This document shows, piece after piece, positions 43,930 to 55,212 of a DNA stretch of 64,000 nt (positions are counted from its first letter, which is position 1; each line of letters starts with the position of its first letter). Source of the DNA: Allobosea sp. UNC402CLCol. GTDB taxonomy: Bacteria > Pseudomonadota > Alphaproteobacteria > Rhizobiales > Beijerinckiaceae. Below the pieces are notes generated by a model, which worked only from the letters and a program-made list of their open reading frames with translations, was not told the origin of the DNA and did no database searches. Made by a program: the position numbers and the translations under genes. The stretch covers positions 825,374 through 889,373 of the forward strand of contig NZ_JQJJ01000008.1 of assembly GCF_000745475.1 (NCBI RefSeq), written 5' to 3'.

Positions 43930-44352
43930 ATGTATGAATGGATCAAGGCTTTCCACGTCATGGCGGTCATCTCCTGGATGGCCGGAATGCTCTATCTGCC
44001 GCGATTGATGGTCTATCACGCCGAAGCGCAGATCGGCTCGATCCAGTCCGAGACCTTCAAGGTCATGGAGCGACGCCTGCTCAAGGGCATCATCAATCCG
44101 GCGATGATCGCGACCTGGGTGCTCGGGCTCTACCTCGCCTGGTACGCTTTCGCCTTCAAAGGCGGCTGGCTCCACGCCAAGTTCCTGCTCGTCATCCTTC
44201 TCTCCGGGATCCATGGCGTCCTGTCCCGGCGGGTGAAGGACTTCGCTGCGGACCGGAACACCAAGTCGGCGCGCTACTATCGCATTCTCAACGAAGTGCC
44301 GGCGTTGCTCATGGTCGGCATCGTCATTCTCGTCATCGTGAAGCCGTTCTGA
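43930..44352 (+). CDS. hemJ: HemJ, protoporphyrinogen IX oxidase
   Basis: 140 residues, four predicted membrane segments. The conserved haem-ligand His9 (KAFHVMAVISWMAGMLYLPR) and a Lys in HAKFLLVILL match the HemJ/UPF0093 family. It performs the penultimate step of haem synthesis and belongs in the same operon as hemE. Confidence 0.92.
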   Translation: MYEWIKAFHVMAVISWMAGMLYLPRLMVYHAEAQIGSIQSETFKVMERRLLKGIINPAMIATWVLGLYLAWYAFAFKGGWLHAKFLLVILLSGIHGVLSRRVKDFAADRNTKSARYYRILNEVPALLMVGIVILVIVKPF

Positions 44353-44535
44353 CGGGAGCCGTCGTTTCCCGCTTGAGCCCAGCGACATTTCCCGTTATCA
44401 GAATGCCACGCTTCTCCAGCGTCCTCCCTGTTGTCGACTGTTCGTGAGCCCGCTGCCCCGCAGCAGCTCATGGCGCACAATCCCCCCGCGCAGGTTCGGT
44501 TCGAACCCAAGTCGATCACTCCAGTACCATCCCCA

Positions 44536-44551
44536 CCCCGCCTTAGCGGGG
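44536..44551 (+). promoter_or_regulatory. GC hairpin immediately upstream of rho
   Basis: CCCCGC-CTTA-GCGGGG ends 19 bases before the rho ATG, which has no obvious Shine-Dalgarno. It could be a translational control element. The rest of the 218-base leader contains no gene. Confidence 0.35.
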
Positions 44552-44570
44552 CGTTAGATCCGGGTGCCCC

Positions 44571-45836
<1,266 letters not shown>

Positions 45837-45873
45837 TCGGCTGGTTCCGGCCATTCAGGCCCGTTCGATCCGA

Positions 45874-45908
45874 CGCCGTCGCTCTGCCAGGAGCGGCGGC
45901 GTTTTCGT
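45874..45908 (+). terminator. Rho-independent terminator after rho
   Basis: The stem CGCCGTCGCTC / GAGCGGCGGCG has one mismatch and a six-base loop, followed by TTTTCGTTT. Confidence 0.88.
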
Positions 45909-45933
45909 TTGGCTGTCCTTGAACCTGCAAGCG

Positions 45934-47937
45934 CTATCGGCCGTCGGCGATGGCCTCGGGCAATCGATTCGGATCCGTGACGGGTGGCAGGCAGCGACCC
46001 TCGAAACAGATGAAGGCCGCGCCGCGTCCCGCCTGTCGCAGCATGGCGGAAGCCGGATGATCCGGAGGCAAGGCCTCGTCATCCGGGCAGTCGATCAGGA
46101 TCGTCGTCGTGTAGGGCAGGCTGCGTGCTGCCGCGTGGAAGGCCGCGCGCTCGGGCCCGGCGAGGACGATCTCGACGCCGTTGCGAGCAAGATCGTAGGC
46201 GTTCAGGACCGAGCCATGGGCCATCGGTGCGCGCGCGGCCGCCTGCAAGGCGGCTTTCATCAAGGCCTGGGCTTGCTCCCTGTCCGCCAGAGCGCCGGTC
46301 TTGGCCGCGAGCCGCAGGAGATTGGCGGCATGGACGCCGAGCGCATTGGGTACCGCGTCGTCGTGAGTCGGCCTCGGTAGGACTGGCAGCTCTCCCGATT
46401 CAGGCCGAGTCATCCCGAGGAGGCCCGTGTCTGCATCCCGGTAGTGCCGATCGAGATGCCGTGACCAGCGCCGCGCGTCTTCGAGGTAGTGCTGCTCCAG
46501 CGTCAAATCGTGCAAGGCCAGGGCCGCATCGATCATGGCTGCGTGGTCAAGGGCGAAGCCGGGCCTGATCAGCCGGCCGAGGCGATAGGAATGGGCGAGG
46601 CCATCGCCATCCGCCATCGATTCGGCCACGAAACGGTAAGCGCTTCTGGCGAGGTCGAGCCAATGCGGCTGACCCAGCAAGCCGGAAGCGCGGGCGAGCG
46701 CGGCGATCATCAACCCGTTCCAATCGGCGAGGATCTTGTCGTCCCGCGCCGGCGGTATGCGCAGAGCCCGCACCGCGAGCAGCCGCTCCCTCATGGCGGC
46801 GAGCCGTGACGCGGTCTCCGCATCCGGGTCCGGCGTATCGAGCCGGTTGAGGATGTTGGTTTCCTCCCAATTGCCATGGGCGGTGACATCGTAGTGCCGG
46901 GCGAACAACGCGGCATCGTCCGGCCCGAGAAGCGCGGTGATCTCGGCCAGGGACCAGACATAGAACTTGCCTTCGACGCCTTCGGAATCGGCATCGAGGC
47001 TGGCGGCGAAGGCGCCTTCCGGCAGAAGCATCTCGCGCTTGAGCCAGGTGACGATTCCCGCCGCCGCGTCCCTCGCCAGCCCGCTTCCGCTGCGCTTCGC
47101 CTCGAGGGCATAGAGCGACAGGAGCTGGGCGTTGTCGTAGAGCATCTTCTCGAAATGGGGCACGAGCCAGCGCCCATCGACGGCATAGCGGGCGAAGCCA
47201 CCGCCGAGATGATCGTGAATGCCGCCACGGGCCATCCGATCCAGCGTCAGAACGCCCGCCTGCAAGGCGGCTTCGGAAGCTGGCTGCCGGGTTCCCGCGC
47301 GCCAGAGCAATTCGACCAGTCCGGCATTCGGGAATTTCGGCGCACCCTTGAGGCCGCCATCGACCGGGTCGAAGGCGCTCGCGATCTGCGCGGCGAGATG
47401 GTCGAGATCCGGCTCCCCGATAGCGGCGAACGTCACGGTTTCGGCCCGCTGCAACGCTTCACGGATCGCCGCGGCATTGCTCGCGATTCGCTCCGGCTCG
47501 CGCTGGAAGATCGCGGAAAGCTGTCGCAGCACGGCCGTGAAGGATGGCCGGCCGTGGCGGGGCTCCGGCGGGAAATAGGTGCCACCCCAGAAGGCGTCGC
47601 CATCAGGCGTCAGGAACATGGTCAGGGGCCAGCCGCCCTGCTCGCCGAGGCTGTGCAGCGCGCTCATGTAGACATGGTCGATGTCCGGGCGCTCCTCGCG
47701 ATCGACCTTGATGTTCACGAAAAGCTCGTTCATGACGGCGGCGGTCGCCGCATTCTCGAAGCTCTCATGCGCCATGACATGGCACCAATGGCAGGCGGCA
47801 TAGCCGATCGAGAGCAGCACGGGGCGGTTGCTGCGCCGGGCTTCGGCGAAGGCCTCCGGGCTCCATTCCCACCACTCGACGGGGTTGTCGCGATGCTGGA
47901 GCAGATAGGGGCTGGCAGCGCCGGAGAGGCGGTTCAT
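45934..47937 (-). CDS. DUF255 thioredoxin-domain protein (YyaL/SSP411-like)
   Basis: 667 residues from an ATG at 47937 with AGGAAGGA upstream. An N-terminal thioredoxin-like domain (about 1-165) with the CHWC motif at 49-52 is followed by an alpha/alpha-toroid (six-hairpin glycosidase-like) domain with [25 protein letters not shown] and [15 protein letters not shown]. The family is widespread, but its reaction is unknown. It reads against the prevailing rightward direction on this side of the origin. Divergent from mnmE, 32 bases apart. Confidence 0.93.
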   Translation of the reverse strand: MNRLSGAASPYLLQHRDNPVEWWEWSPEAFAEARRSNRPVLLSIGYAACHWCHVMAHESFENAATAAVMNELFVNIKVDREERPDIDHVYMSALHSLGEQGGWPLTMFLTPDGDAFWGGTYFPPEPRHGRPSFTAVLRQLSAIFQREPERIASNAAAIREALQRAETVTFAAIGEPDLDHLAAQIASAFDPVDGGLKGAPKFPNAGLVELLWRAGTRQPASEAALQAGVLTLDRMARGGIHDHLGGGFARYAVDGRWLVPHFEKMLYDNAQLLSLYALEAKRSGSGLARDAAAGIVTWLKREMLLPEGAFAASLDADSEGVEGKFYVWSLAEITALLGPDDAALFARHYDVTAHGNWEETNILNRLDTPDPDAETASRLAAMRERLLAVRALRIPPARDDKILADWNGLMIAALARASGLLGQPHWLDLARSAYRFVAESMADGDGLAHSYRLGRLIRPGFALDHAAMIDAALALHDLTLEQHYLEDARRWSRHLDRHYRDADTGLLGMTRPESGELPVLPRPTHDDAVPNALGVHAANLLRLAAKTGALADREQAQALMKAALQAAARAPMAHGSVLNAYDLARNGVEIVLAGPERAAFHAAARSLPYTTTILIDCPDDEALPPDHPASAMLRQAGRGAAFICFEGRCLPPVTDPNRLPEAIADGR

Positions 47938-47969
47938 GCGGCAGTCCTTCCTGGCGCGGGGTGGGCACC

Positions 47970-49283
47970 ATGAGCGGTCACGACCCGCAATCTACCATTG
48001 TCGCGCTGTCCTCGGCACCCGGTCGGGCTGGTGTCGCCGTGCTGCGCGTATCGGGGCCACGTGTTCGATTCGCTCTCGAAACGACGGCAGGGATCATACC
48101 TCCGCCAAGGCTGGCGACCTTGCGGGTGCTCCGCGATGCCGAGGGCCAGGTGATCGACCGGGGACTCGTTCTGTTCTTCCCCGGCCCTACCAGCTTTACC
48201 GGCGAAGATATCGTTGAATTTCATATACATGGCTCACGAGCGGTGCTCGCGGCACTACTGCGACATCTCACGGCACTACCGGGCTTGCGGCTGGCGGAAG
48301 CCGGCGAATTCACCCGTCGCGCCTTCGAGGCCGGCAAGCTCGATCTGGCGGCGGTGGAGGGTCTCGCCGATCTGATCGATTCGGAAACGGAATGGCAGCG
48401 GCGGCAGGCCTTGCGCCAGATGGACGGCGCGCTCGGCGTTCTGGCGGGGCAATGGCGCACGCAACTGCTGGAAGCCATGACGCTCCTCGCCGCCGAGATC
48501 GACTTCTCCGATGAAGGCGATGTCGAGGGGCCCCTGCATGACGAGGCCATGCGGATCGCAGCTAGCGTCCTGGGATCGCTGCGCAGGGCGCTCGGCAGTT
48601 TCGCCATGGGCGAGCGCGTACGGGAAGGCTTCGTCGTCGTCCTGGCCGGCCCGCCCAATGCCGGCAAGTCGAGCCTGCTGAATGCGCTGGCGCGTCGCGA
48701 TGTGGCCATCGTCTCGCCCGTCGCCGGGACGACGCGGGATGCGCTGGAGGTCAGGCTCGATCTCGACGGCTTGCCGGTCATCCTGATCGACACGGCCGGC
48801 TTGCGCGAGAGCGTCGATCCGATCGAGGTGGAAGGCGTCAGGCGCGCTCGCGCACTGGTGGAGCGCGCCGACCTCGTCCTCAGCCTGCGCGGGATCGATT
48901 CGGAGCCGTACCGGACGGCGGAGGAAGTTCCGCAGATCGCTGTCGCGACGAAGGCCGATCTGGGCGGAACCGTTCTGCCTGGCGAGCGCGCCATTTCGGT
49001 GAAGAATGGCGAAGGGCTGCCGGAGCTTCTGGCGGCCATCGCTGAATATCTGCGCGGTCTCGGACAAGGCGAGCCGGCGTTGTTGATGCGGGAGCGCCAC
49101 CGCATCGCAGTCGCCGACGCCATCGCCGCGCTGGAGCGCGCGACCGAATCCGTGGGTGCACCGAGCGAATTGCTGGCCGAGGATATCCGCCTTGCGGTGA
49201 TGGCGCTGGAGCGGCTGGTGGGACGCATTGGCGTCGAGGATGTGCTGGATCATCTCTTTGCCGGGTTCTGCATCGGCAAGTGA
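47970..49283 (+). CDS. mnmE: MnmE tRNA-modification GTPase
   Basis: 437 residues from an ATG at 47970. An N-terminal tetrahydrofolate-binding domain ([20 protein letters not shown]), a helical domain, a G domain with GPPNAGKSS (about 226-234), DTAG and TKAD, and the C-terminal FCIGK with the conserved Cys. With MnmG it installs the carboxymethylaminomethyl group on wobble uridine 34 of tRNAs. Confidence 0.97.
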   Translation: MSGHDPQSTIVALSSAPGRAGVAVLRVSGPRVRFALETTAGIIPPPRLATLRVLRDAEGQVIDRGLVLFFPGPTSFTGEDIVEFHIHGSRAVLAALLRHLTALPGLRLAEAGEFTRRAFEAGKLDLAAVEGLADLIDSETEWQRRQALRQMDGALGVLAGQWRTQLLEAMTLLAAEIDFSDEGDVEGPLHDEAMRIAASVLGSLRRALGSFAMGERVREGFVVVLAGPPNAGKSSLLNALARRDVAIVSPVAGTTRDALEVRLDLDGLPVILIDTAGLRESVDPIEVEGVRRARALVERADLVLSLRGIDSEPYRTAEEVPQIAVATKADLGGTVLPGERAISVKNGEGLPELLAAIAEYLRGLGQGEPALLMRERHRIAVADAIAALERATESVGAPSELLAEDIRLAVMALERLVGRIGVEDVLDHLFAGFCIGK

Positions 49284-49351
49284 GGGCCGTCCTGGGTCCG
49301 GTGGTACAATCGGCGATTGACCGGTACCCTTTGCTTCGCTAGCGAAAACCC

Positions 49352-51238
49352 ATGTCATCCCTCGCGCAAACCTACGATGTCATCGTCGTCGGCGGCGGCC
49401 ATGCCGGGACGGAAGCCGCTGTGGCCGCGGCGCGGTTCGGCGCGCGGACCGCGCTGGTGACGCACAAGCCCGAAACGATCGGCGTGATGTCCTGCAACCC
49501 GGCGATCGGCGGGCTCGGCAAAGGGCATCTCGTGCGCGAGATCGACGCGCTCGACGGCATCATGGGGCGCGCTGCCGATCGCGGCGGTATCCAGTTCCGC
49601 ATGCTTAACCGCCGCAAGGGGCCGGCGGTACGCGGTCCCCGGGCTCAGGCCGACCGCAAGCTCTACCGATTGGCGGTGCAGGATCTGCTGGCGGAGCAGC
49701 CGAATCTCGATGTCATTGCCGGTGACGCGTTCGATATCGAGGTTCAGAACGGGCGTGTCTCGGCAGTTCTGCTCGCCGATGGACGTCGATTCGCTGCCGG
49801 AACGGTCGTGTTGACGACCGGGACGTTTTTGCGCGGTCTGATTCATATCGGGGAAACCAAGATTCCGGCGGGGCGCGTCGGGGAGGCGCCGTCACTCGGC
49901 CTCTCCGCGACGCTGGAGCGCCATGGCTTTCCGCTGGGCCGGCTCAAGACCGGCACCCCTCCCCGCCTCGATGGTCGCACGATCGACTGGGCGGCGCTGG
50001 AGATGCAGCCCGGCGACGAATTGCCCGAGCCGTTCTCGGCGCTGACCGAGAAGATCACCAATCCGCAGATTTCATGCGGCATCACCCGCACGACCATGGC
50101 CGGTCACGACCTGATCCGCGCCAATCTCCATCGCGCGCCGATGTTCTCGGGGCAGATCGAGGGGCGCGGTCCGCGCTATTGTCCCTCGATCGAGGACAAG
50201 GTCGGCCGCTTCGGCGACCGCGACGGCCATCAGATCTTTCTCGAGCCGGAAGGTCTCGACGACGACACCGTCTATCCCAACGGTATCTCGACCTCGTTGC
50301 CGGAGGATGTTCAGCGCGACCTGCTCAAGACCATTCCGGGTCTGGAACGAGCAGCGATGCTGCGGCCGGGCTACGCGATCGAGTATGACTTCATCGATCC
50401 GCGCGCATTGAACAACACCCTGGAGACACGCGCCATCGGCGGGCTCTTCCTGGCCGGGCAGATCAACGGTACGACGGGGTATGAGGAGGCCGGGGCCCAG
50501 GGATTGCTGGCCGGCCTGAATGCGGCACGCCGCGCGAGCGGGCGGGAGCCGGTAGTCTTCGACCGGGCGCAATCCTATATCGGCGTTCTGGTGGATGATC
50601 TGGTGACGCATGGCGTTACGGAACCGTATCGAATGTTCACCTCGCGCGCGGAATTCCGCCTGTCGCTGCGGGTAGACAATGCGGATGAGCGCTTGACGAT
50701 GCTCGGGACGGAGCTCGGCATCGTCGGTTCGGCCAGGCTGGCGGCTTTCGAGGCACGCAACGGCGCGATCGAAGCTCTGCGTTCTGAACTTCAGGGGCTG
50801 CAGCTCACGCCGCAGCAGGCGCAGATCGGGGGGATACAGCTCAACCGCGACGGCTTGCGGCGCAGCGCCTATCAGATCCTGTCCTATCCGGACGTTACCT
50901 TTGAGCAGCTGGCCGCGATCTGGCCGCAGCTTAACGCCTACTCCGCTTCCGTGACGGACCGCGTGACGGCCGATGCCGTCTATGCTGTCTATCTCGATCG
51001 GCAGGCGGCGGAGATCCAGGCCTATCGCCGCGACCAGGCACTGAAAGTCCCGACGGATCTCGATCTCGATACGATTTCGGGCCTGTCGAACGAGCTTAAG
51101 GCGAAGCTCGCTGCGGTACGGCCCGCCGATCTGGCACAGGCCGGAAAAATCGAGGGCATGACGCCGGCGGCCCTGACCTTGCTGGCGGCGCATGCCCGCA
51201 AAAGCCGCGCGGCGAATTTATCCACAGGCGTATCGTGA
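49352..51238 (+). CDS. mnmG: MnmG (GidA) tRNA-modification FAD enzyme
   Basis: 628 residues. FAD motif [19 protein letters not shown] at the N-terminus, then [32 protein letters not shown] and [19 protein letters not shown]. It is the partner of MnmE in wobble-uridine modification. Its stop overlaps rsmG (GTGA). A perfect DnaA box (TTATCCACA, 51218-51226) lies in its last codons. Confidence 0.98.
   Translation: MSSLAQTYDVIVVGGGHAGTEAAVAAARFGARTALVTHKPETIGVMSCNPAIGGLGKGHLVREIDALDGIMGRAADRGGIQFRMLNRRKGPAVRGPRAQADRKLYRLAVQDLLAEQPNLDVIAGDAFDIEVQNGRVSAVLLADGRRFAAGTVVLTTGTFLRGLIHIGETKIPAGRVGEAPSLGLSATLERHGFPLGRLKTGTPPRLDGRTIDWAALEMQPGDELPEPFSALTEKITNPQISCGITRTTMAGHDLIRANLHRAPMFSGQIEGRGPRYCPSIEDKVGRFGDRDGHQIFLEPEGLDDDTVYPNGISTSLPEDVQRDLLKTIPGLERAAMLRPGYAIEYDFIDPRALNNTLETRAIGGLFLAGQINGTTGYEEAGAQGLLAGLNAARRASGREPVVFDRAQSYIGVLVDDLVTHGVTEPYRMFTSRAEFRLSLRVDNADERLTMLGTELGIVGSARLAAFEARNGAIEALRSELQGLQLTPQQAQIGGIQLNRDGLRRSAYQILSYPDVTFEQLAAIWPQLNAYSASVTDRVTADAVYAVYLDRQAAEIQAYRRDQALKVPTDLDLDTISGLSNELKAKLAAVRPADLAQAGKIEGMTPAALTLLAAHARKSRAANLSTGVS
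51218..51226 (+). promoter_or_regulatory. DnaA box in the 3' end of mnmG
   Basis: Exact TTATCCACA, 56 bases before the perfect parS. It could titrate or recruit DnaA near the parAB locus, or be fortuitous. Confidence 0.4.
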
Positions 51239-51882
51239 CTGTTGATAAGAGCGACAGGCAGCGCGCTTTGCGCTTGACGCCTGTTTCACGTGAAACAGAG
51301 GAACGCCTCGCCGCGCTGGTGGCGGAGCTGGAGCGCTGGCAGGCCGCCAAGAATCTGGTCTCCTCGGCCACTCTGGGGGACGTCTGGACACGGCACATCG
51401 CCGACTCGCTCCAGCTCTTCAATCTGGCCTCCGAGCGGGAGCATTGGCTCGATCTCGGCTCGGGCGGGGGCTTTCCGGGCCTCGTCATCGGCATCTGCCT
51501 GGCCGAACGTGGCATCGGCCAGATCGACCTCGTCGAAAGCAATGCCCGCAAATGCGCCTTCCTGCGTCATGCGGCGCGGGTCACCGGGGCACGGGTCAAG
51601 GTTCACAATGCGCGGATCGAGGACGCGGTCGGCGGCTTCGCCGGCGAGGTCGATGTGGTGACGGCCCGCGCACTCGCGCCTCTCGCTCAACTGCTCGGCT
51701 GGTGCGAAGAGCTGTTGAGAACCGGTGCGCTCGGTCTCTTTCCCAAGGGACAACATCTAGATACGGAATTGACCGACTCGGCCAGATATTGGAAGATTCA
51801 AGCAACAACCGTTTCTTCCGTGACCGACGACGCTGCGCGAATCCTGATGGTTCGCTCGGCCGAGAGACGAGCCGATCCATGA
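51235..51882 (+). CDS. rsmG: RsmG (GidB) 16S rRNA methyltransferase
   Basis: 215 residues from a GTG overlapping the mnmG stop. SAM motif [13 protein letters not shown] at 73-85, then [19 protein letters not shown]. It methylates G527 of 16S rRNA. Codons 16-21 (Pro-Val-Ser-Arg-Glu-Thr) are spelled by a perfect parS site. Its end overlaps parA (ATGA). Confidence 0.97.
   Translation: MTVDKSDRQRALRLTPVSRETEERLAALVAELERWQAAKNLVSSATLGDVWTRHIADSLQLFNLASEREHWLDLGSGGGFPGLVIGICLAERGIGQIDLVESNARKCAFLRHAARVTGARVKVHNARIEDAVGGFAGEVDVVTARALAPLAQLLGWCEELLRTGALGLFPKGQHLDTELTDSARYWKIQATTVSSVTDDAARILMVRSAERRADP
51282..51297 (+). promoter_or_regulatory. Perfect parS centromere site inside rsmG
   Basis: TGTTTCACGTGAAACA, exact consensus and fully palindromic, about 600 bases upstream of parA. 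It should be a ParB loading site. Confidence 0.95.
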
Positions 51883-52709
51883 CAGATGTCATATCCGTGA
51901 TCCCGCAGCGCCGTCCGCGCGTGATCGCGCTCGCAAACCAGAAGGGTGGCGTCGGCAAGACGACGACCGCGATCAATCTGGGCACGGCGCTGGCAGCCAT
52001 CGGCGAGAAGGTGCTGATCGTCGACCTCGACCCGCAGGGCAATGCCTCTACGGGTCTTGGCGTCGACCGGCGCAGCCGCAAATCCTCGACCTATGACGTG
52101 CTCTGCGGCGATGTCGGGCTCGGGCAGGCCTTGCAGCCGACGGCGGTGCCCGGGCTGTCGCTGGCGCCCTCGACGCTCGACCTCCTCGGCGTCGAGCTCG
52201 AGATCGCCTCGGCCAAGGACCGCGCGCATCGCCTCAAGAAGGCGATCGACGAGCTGGTCTATGATCAGCGCTGCCAGGATTTGACCTATGTCCTGATCGA
52301 TTGCCCGCCCTCGCTCAGCCTGATCACGATCAATGCGATGACGGCGGCGGATGCAGTGCTGGTGCCGCTGCAATGCGAGTTCTTCGCGCTCGAAGGCCTC
52401 AGTCAGCTCCTGAAGACGGTGGAGCAGGTCAAGGCCGGGCTCAATCCGCGGCTGATCATCCAGGGCGTGGTGCTGACGATGTTCGATCCGCGCAACAACC
52501 TGTCCGGACAGGTCATGGCCGATGTGAGGAGCTTCCTCGGCGACAAGGTCTATGAGACCGTGATTCCGCGCAATGTGAGGATTTCGGAGGCGCCGTCCTA
52601 TGGCAAGCCGGCGTTGCTCTACGATCTGCGCTGCTCGGGGTCGCAGGCCTATCTGCGCCTGGCTTCGGAAGTGATCAAGCGCGAGCGCACCCTGCGCGCC
52701 GCGGCCTAA
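51879..52709 (+). CDS. parA: ParA chromosome-partitioning ATPase
   Basis: 276 residues from an ATG at 51879 that overlaps the rsmG stop. Deviant Walker A KGGVGKTT at 22-29, A' motif LIVDLDPQGNAST, and YVLIDCPPSL. Its ATP-dependent DNA-bound gradient pulls ParB-parS complexes apart. It is 28 bases upstream of parB. Confidence 0.97.
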   Translation: MTDVISVIPQRRPRVIALANQKGGVGKTTTAINLGTALAAIGEKVLIVDLDPQGNASTGLGVDRRSRKSSTYDVLCGDVGLGQALQPTAVPGLSLAPSTLDLLGVELEIASAKDRAHRLKKAIDELVYDQRCQDLTYVLIDCPPSLSLITINAMTAADAVLVPLQCEFFALEGLSQLLKTVEQVKAGLNPRLIIQGVVLTMFDPRNNLSGQVMADVRSFLGDKVYETVIPRNVRISEAPSYGKPALLYDLRCSGSQAYLRLASEVIKRERTLRAAA

Positions 52710-52737
52710 CAGTCAAAGAACGCAGAGGTTGACAGGA

Positions 52738-53625
52738 ATGGCGATGGCCGAAGAACAGGGGCGTTCCCGCCTTGGCCGCGGCTTGGCGGCGCTGATCGGC
52801 GATGTCGGCGAGGAAATCGGCGCGATCGAGCGGGCCCGTGGCCAGCGCCGCGTGCCGGTCGAGTTCCTGCGGCCGAGCGCGCGCAATCCACGTCGCAACT
52901 TCGCGGAAGAGGAGCTCGACGATCTCACGGCTTCGGTCCGCGAGCGCGGTATCCTGCAGCCGATCATCGTGCGTTCGATCCCGGGGATGCTCGATGCCTA
53001 TGAGATCATCGCCGGAGAACGGCGTTGGCGGGCGGCGCAGCGGGCCGAGCTACACGATGTGCCGGTGATCCTGGTCGAAGCCGATGATCGCGAGGCGCTC
53101 GAGATCGCCATCGTCGAGAACGTGCAGCGCTCCGACCTCAACCCGATGGAAGAGGCGGCGGGCTATGAGCGCCTGATCGCCGAATTCAGTTATACCCAGA
53201 ACGATCTGGCGCGGGTCATCGGCAAGAGCCGCAGCCATGTCGCTAATACGCTGCGGCTGTCGAAGCTGCCGGAGCCGGTGCGCGCCTTAGTCAGCGGAGG
53301 CGCCGTCTCGGCCGGCCATGCCCGGGCGCTGCTATCTGTTTCGGATCCGGAACTGATGGCGAAACGGATTGTCGAACAAGGCCTTAGCGTCCGCGATATC
53401 GAACGCATCGCCCAGGATGAGGCGCGCGGCGAGACCAAGAGCGCGGTTGCCGCAAAGCCGAAGCCCGAGAAGGATCCGGATACGCGCGCCCTGGAAAAGG
53501 CGCTGGAGGAGGCCCTCGGCCTTTCCGTCGTCATCAGCCATCGCCCCAGCGGCGCGGGCGAGGTCAAGATCGCCTACAAGACGCTGGAGCAGCTCGACGC
53601 GCTCTGCCGCCGGCTGAAGGCCTGA
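52738..53625 (+). CDS. parB: ParB chromosome-partitioning CTPase/DNA-binding protein
   Basis: 295 residues from an ATG at 52738 with AGAGG upstream. N-terminal SRLGRGLAALIGD (ParA-stimulating segment), CTP-binding GERRWRAAQRAEL, ENVQRSDLNPMEEAAGYERL and an HTH TQNDLARVIGKSRSHVANTLRL. It binds parS sites, of which one perfect and one near-perfect copy occur in this window. Its stop abuts the convergent holA stop with no spacer. Confidence 0.97.
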   Translation: MAMAEEQGRSRLGRGLAALIGDVGEEIGAIERARGQRRVPVEFLRPSARNPRRNFAEEELDDLTASVRERGILQPIIVRSIPGMLDAYEIIAGERRWRAAQRAELHDVPVILVEADDREALEIAIVENVQRSDLNPMEEAAGYERLIAEFSYTQNDLARVIGKSRSHVANTLRLSKLPEPVRALVSGGAVSAGHARALLSVSDPELMAKRIVEQGLSVRDIERIAQDEARGETKSAVAAKPKPEKDPDTRALEKALEEALGLSVVISHRPSGAGEVKIAYKTLEQLDALCRRLKA

Positions 53626-54654
53626 TCAATCGGCCCGGCCATTGCGGCCGAGGCGAGCGAGTGTCCACAATGCACGGGTCGCGGTCGCGCGGCCCGTTTC
53701 GCTGTTCTGGCGGGTCGCAAGGACCGCGTTGCCGAGCAGGGCAACAGCCTCGGTCAATCTGGCGCTGGTCCAGGCGTTGAGCGCGGCCTCGGTGGTGGCG
53801 ATGCGCGGATAGGGCAGCCGCATGGTGCCGACCACATCCTTGACGCCGCGTCCGGCATCGACGCTCTGCCGGGCCTTGAGCAGAGCCAGGGCCTGCCGCA
53901 GCACGGCGCCGAGCATCACGCCGGGATCGAGCCCCTCGCTGAAAAGCTTGGCCTGCGCCAGGTCGAGCACTGGCAGCTTCCCGGCGAAGACGGCATCGAC
54001 CAGCATGGCCTGCTCGCGCTGGGCGGTGTCGCCGACGATGGCGTCGATATGGGCCTCCGTGACGGAGGGATCGTTGCCGACATAGAGCAGGAGCTTCTCG
54101 ATCTCGCGCCGCGACGTCTGGCGGTCACCGCCGAGCAGGCCTGCGAGGTGGTCGCGGCTGCCGCGGTCGATGGTCTTGCCGGCGGAGCGGACCATCTCGT
54201 CGATGATCGAGCCCAGATCACGGGCTGCGTCGCCGTAGCAAGGCACCGCGAGCGCGCTTTTGGCCTTCTCGCAGGCGGTACGCAAAGGGTTGGACCGCTG
54301 CAGGTCTCCGGCCTCGACAATGACGAGCGCGTCCTGCGAGGGCGTGGCCAGAAGGGGCTCGACGGCGGCGAGGAGCGGCTTCGACGTCGACGAGACGCGG
54401 ATGGCGCGTCGGCCGCCGAACAGGCCGATGGTGTTGGCTTCGTCGACGAGCTTCAGGGGATCGGCCGCGACGGCATCGCCGTCCATGCGGATGAGCTGGA
54501 AGGCGTCATTGGGATCATCGACGCTTTTGCGGGCGAGATGGCCGGCGCGCTCGGAAACGAGGCCGGCATCCGGGCCGTAGAACAGGATCAATCGCCAGGC
54601 GGGGTCGAGGCGCGCAAGCGTTCGGTCGGCTTCATGCGCCTTGATCGCGACCAT
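53626..54654 (-). CDS. holA: DNA polymerase III delta subunit
   Basis: 342 residues. The AAA+-like pattern begins FYGPDAGLVSERAGHLARK, then AIRVSSTSKPLLAAVEPLLA, SREIEKLLLYVG-type RREIEKLLLY and an all-helical C-terminal collar domain. The clamp-loader wrench subunit opens the beta clamp. It is placed after lptE and leuS on the same strand, the usual order. Confidence 0.93.
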   Translation of the reverse strand: MVAIKAHEADRTLARLDPAWRLILFYGPDAGLVSERAGHLARKSVDDPNDAFQLIRMDGDAVAADPLKLVDEANTIGLFGGRRAIRVSSTSKPLLAAVEPLLATPSQDALVIVEAGDLQRSNPLRTACEKAKSALAVPCYGDAARDLGSIIDEMVRSAGKTIDRGSRDHLAGLLGGDRQTSRREIEKLLLYVGNDPSVTEAHIDAIVGDTAQREQAMLVDAVFAGKLPVLDLAQAKLFSEGLDPGVMLGAVLRQALALLKARQSVDAGRGVKDVVGTMRLPYPRIATTEAALNAWTSARLTEAVALLGNAVLATRQNSETGRATATRALWTLARLGRNGRAD

Positions 54655-54660
54655 GGCGGA

Positions 54661-55212
54661 TCAGGAGGTGAGATCGGCCGAGATCTGCCCGCGAATCAGT
54701 CCGGCGAGGTTCTTGGCGGCGCGAATCTGGGCGTCGCGGGCGGCGCGGACCGTGGCGAAGCGCTGCGAGGAACGCTCATAGGGCTCGCGCACGGAGTTGG
54801 TGCCGGAGGAGACGACCTCGCCCGTGCTGATCCGCGTCACCTTCCAGGTCGCGGTGGCGACGAGCACAGCCGAATCAGCGCGGCCGTTGGCGTAATCGAC
54901 GGTGACGACCTCGACCGACTCGGCCAGGGCGGAGTCGAATTTCAGTGTCTTCTGCGCATCCGGCTCATTGCCGCCGTCGAACTCGAAGACCAGTTCGTTG
55001 CGCAGATAATGCCCGATCAGGCCCTTGAGCTCGGCAAACTCGATGCTGCGCAGCGCGCCCTTGACGCTGCCGCCGACCGTGCTTGCGGTATACTCCGAAT
55101 AGAGCGGCTGGAAGCAGCCCCCGGCGAGCGCGGCCATGCCCAGCACTGCGGCCAGAGCCAGGCCGCGGCGGCTCGGCTTGATGATTCGCGCCGCAGTCTC
55201 AGACGACGACAT
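54661..55212 (-). CDS. lptE: LptE, outer-membrane LPS-assembly lipoprotein
   Basis: 183 residues. A lipoprotein signal with lipobox LAGGC (Cys33) is followed by [12 protein letters not shown], typical of alphaproteobacterial LptE, and a beta-rich body with [26 protein letters not shown]. It plugs LptD during LPS insertion. It overlaps leuS by 14 bases and precedes holA by 6. Confidence 0.93.
   Translation of the reverse strand: MSSSETAARIIKPSRRGLALAAVLGMAALAGGCFQPLYSEYTASTVGGSVKGALRSIEFAELKGLIGHYLRNELVFEFDGGNEPDAQKTLKFDSALAESVEVVTVDYANGRADSAVLVATATWKVTRISTGEVVSSGTNSVREPYERSSQRFATVRAARDAQIRAAKNLAGLIRGQISADLTS

Noticed and set aside
51218..51297. Possible second origin near the mnmG/rsmG junction
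   Set aside because: One exact DnaA box and a parS are present, but the region is coding and shows no A+T-rich unwinding stretch, CtrA site or gene-direction switch; the ppsR-hemE gap is far better supported.
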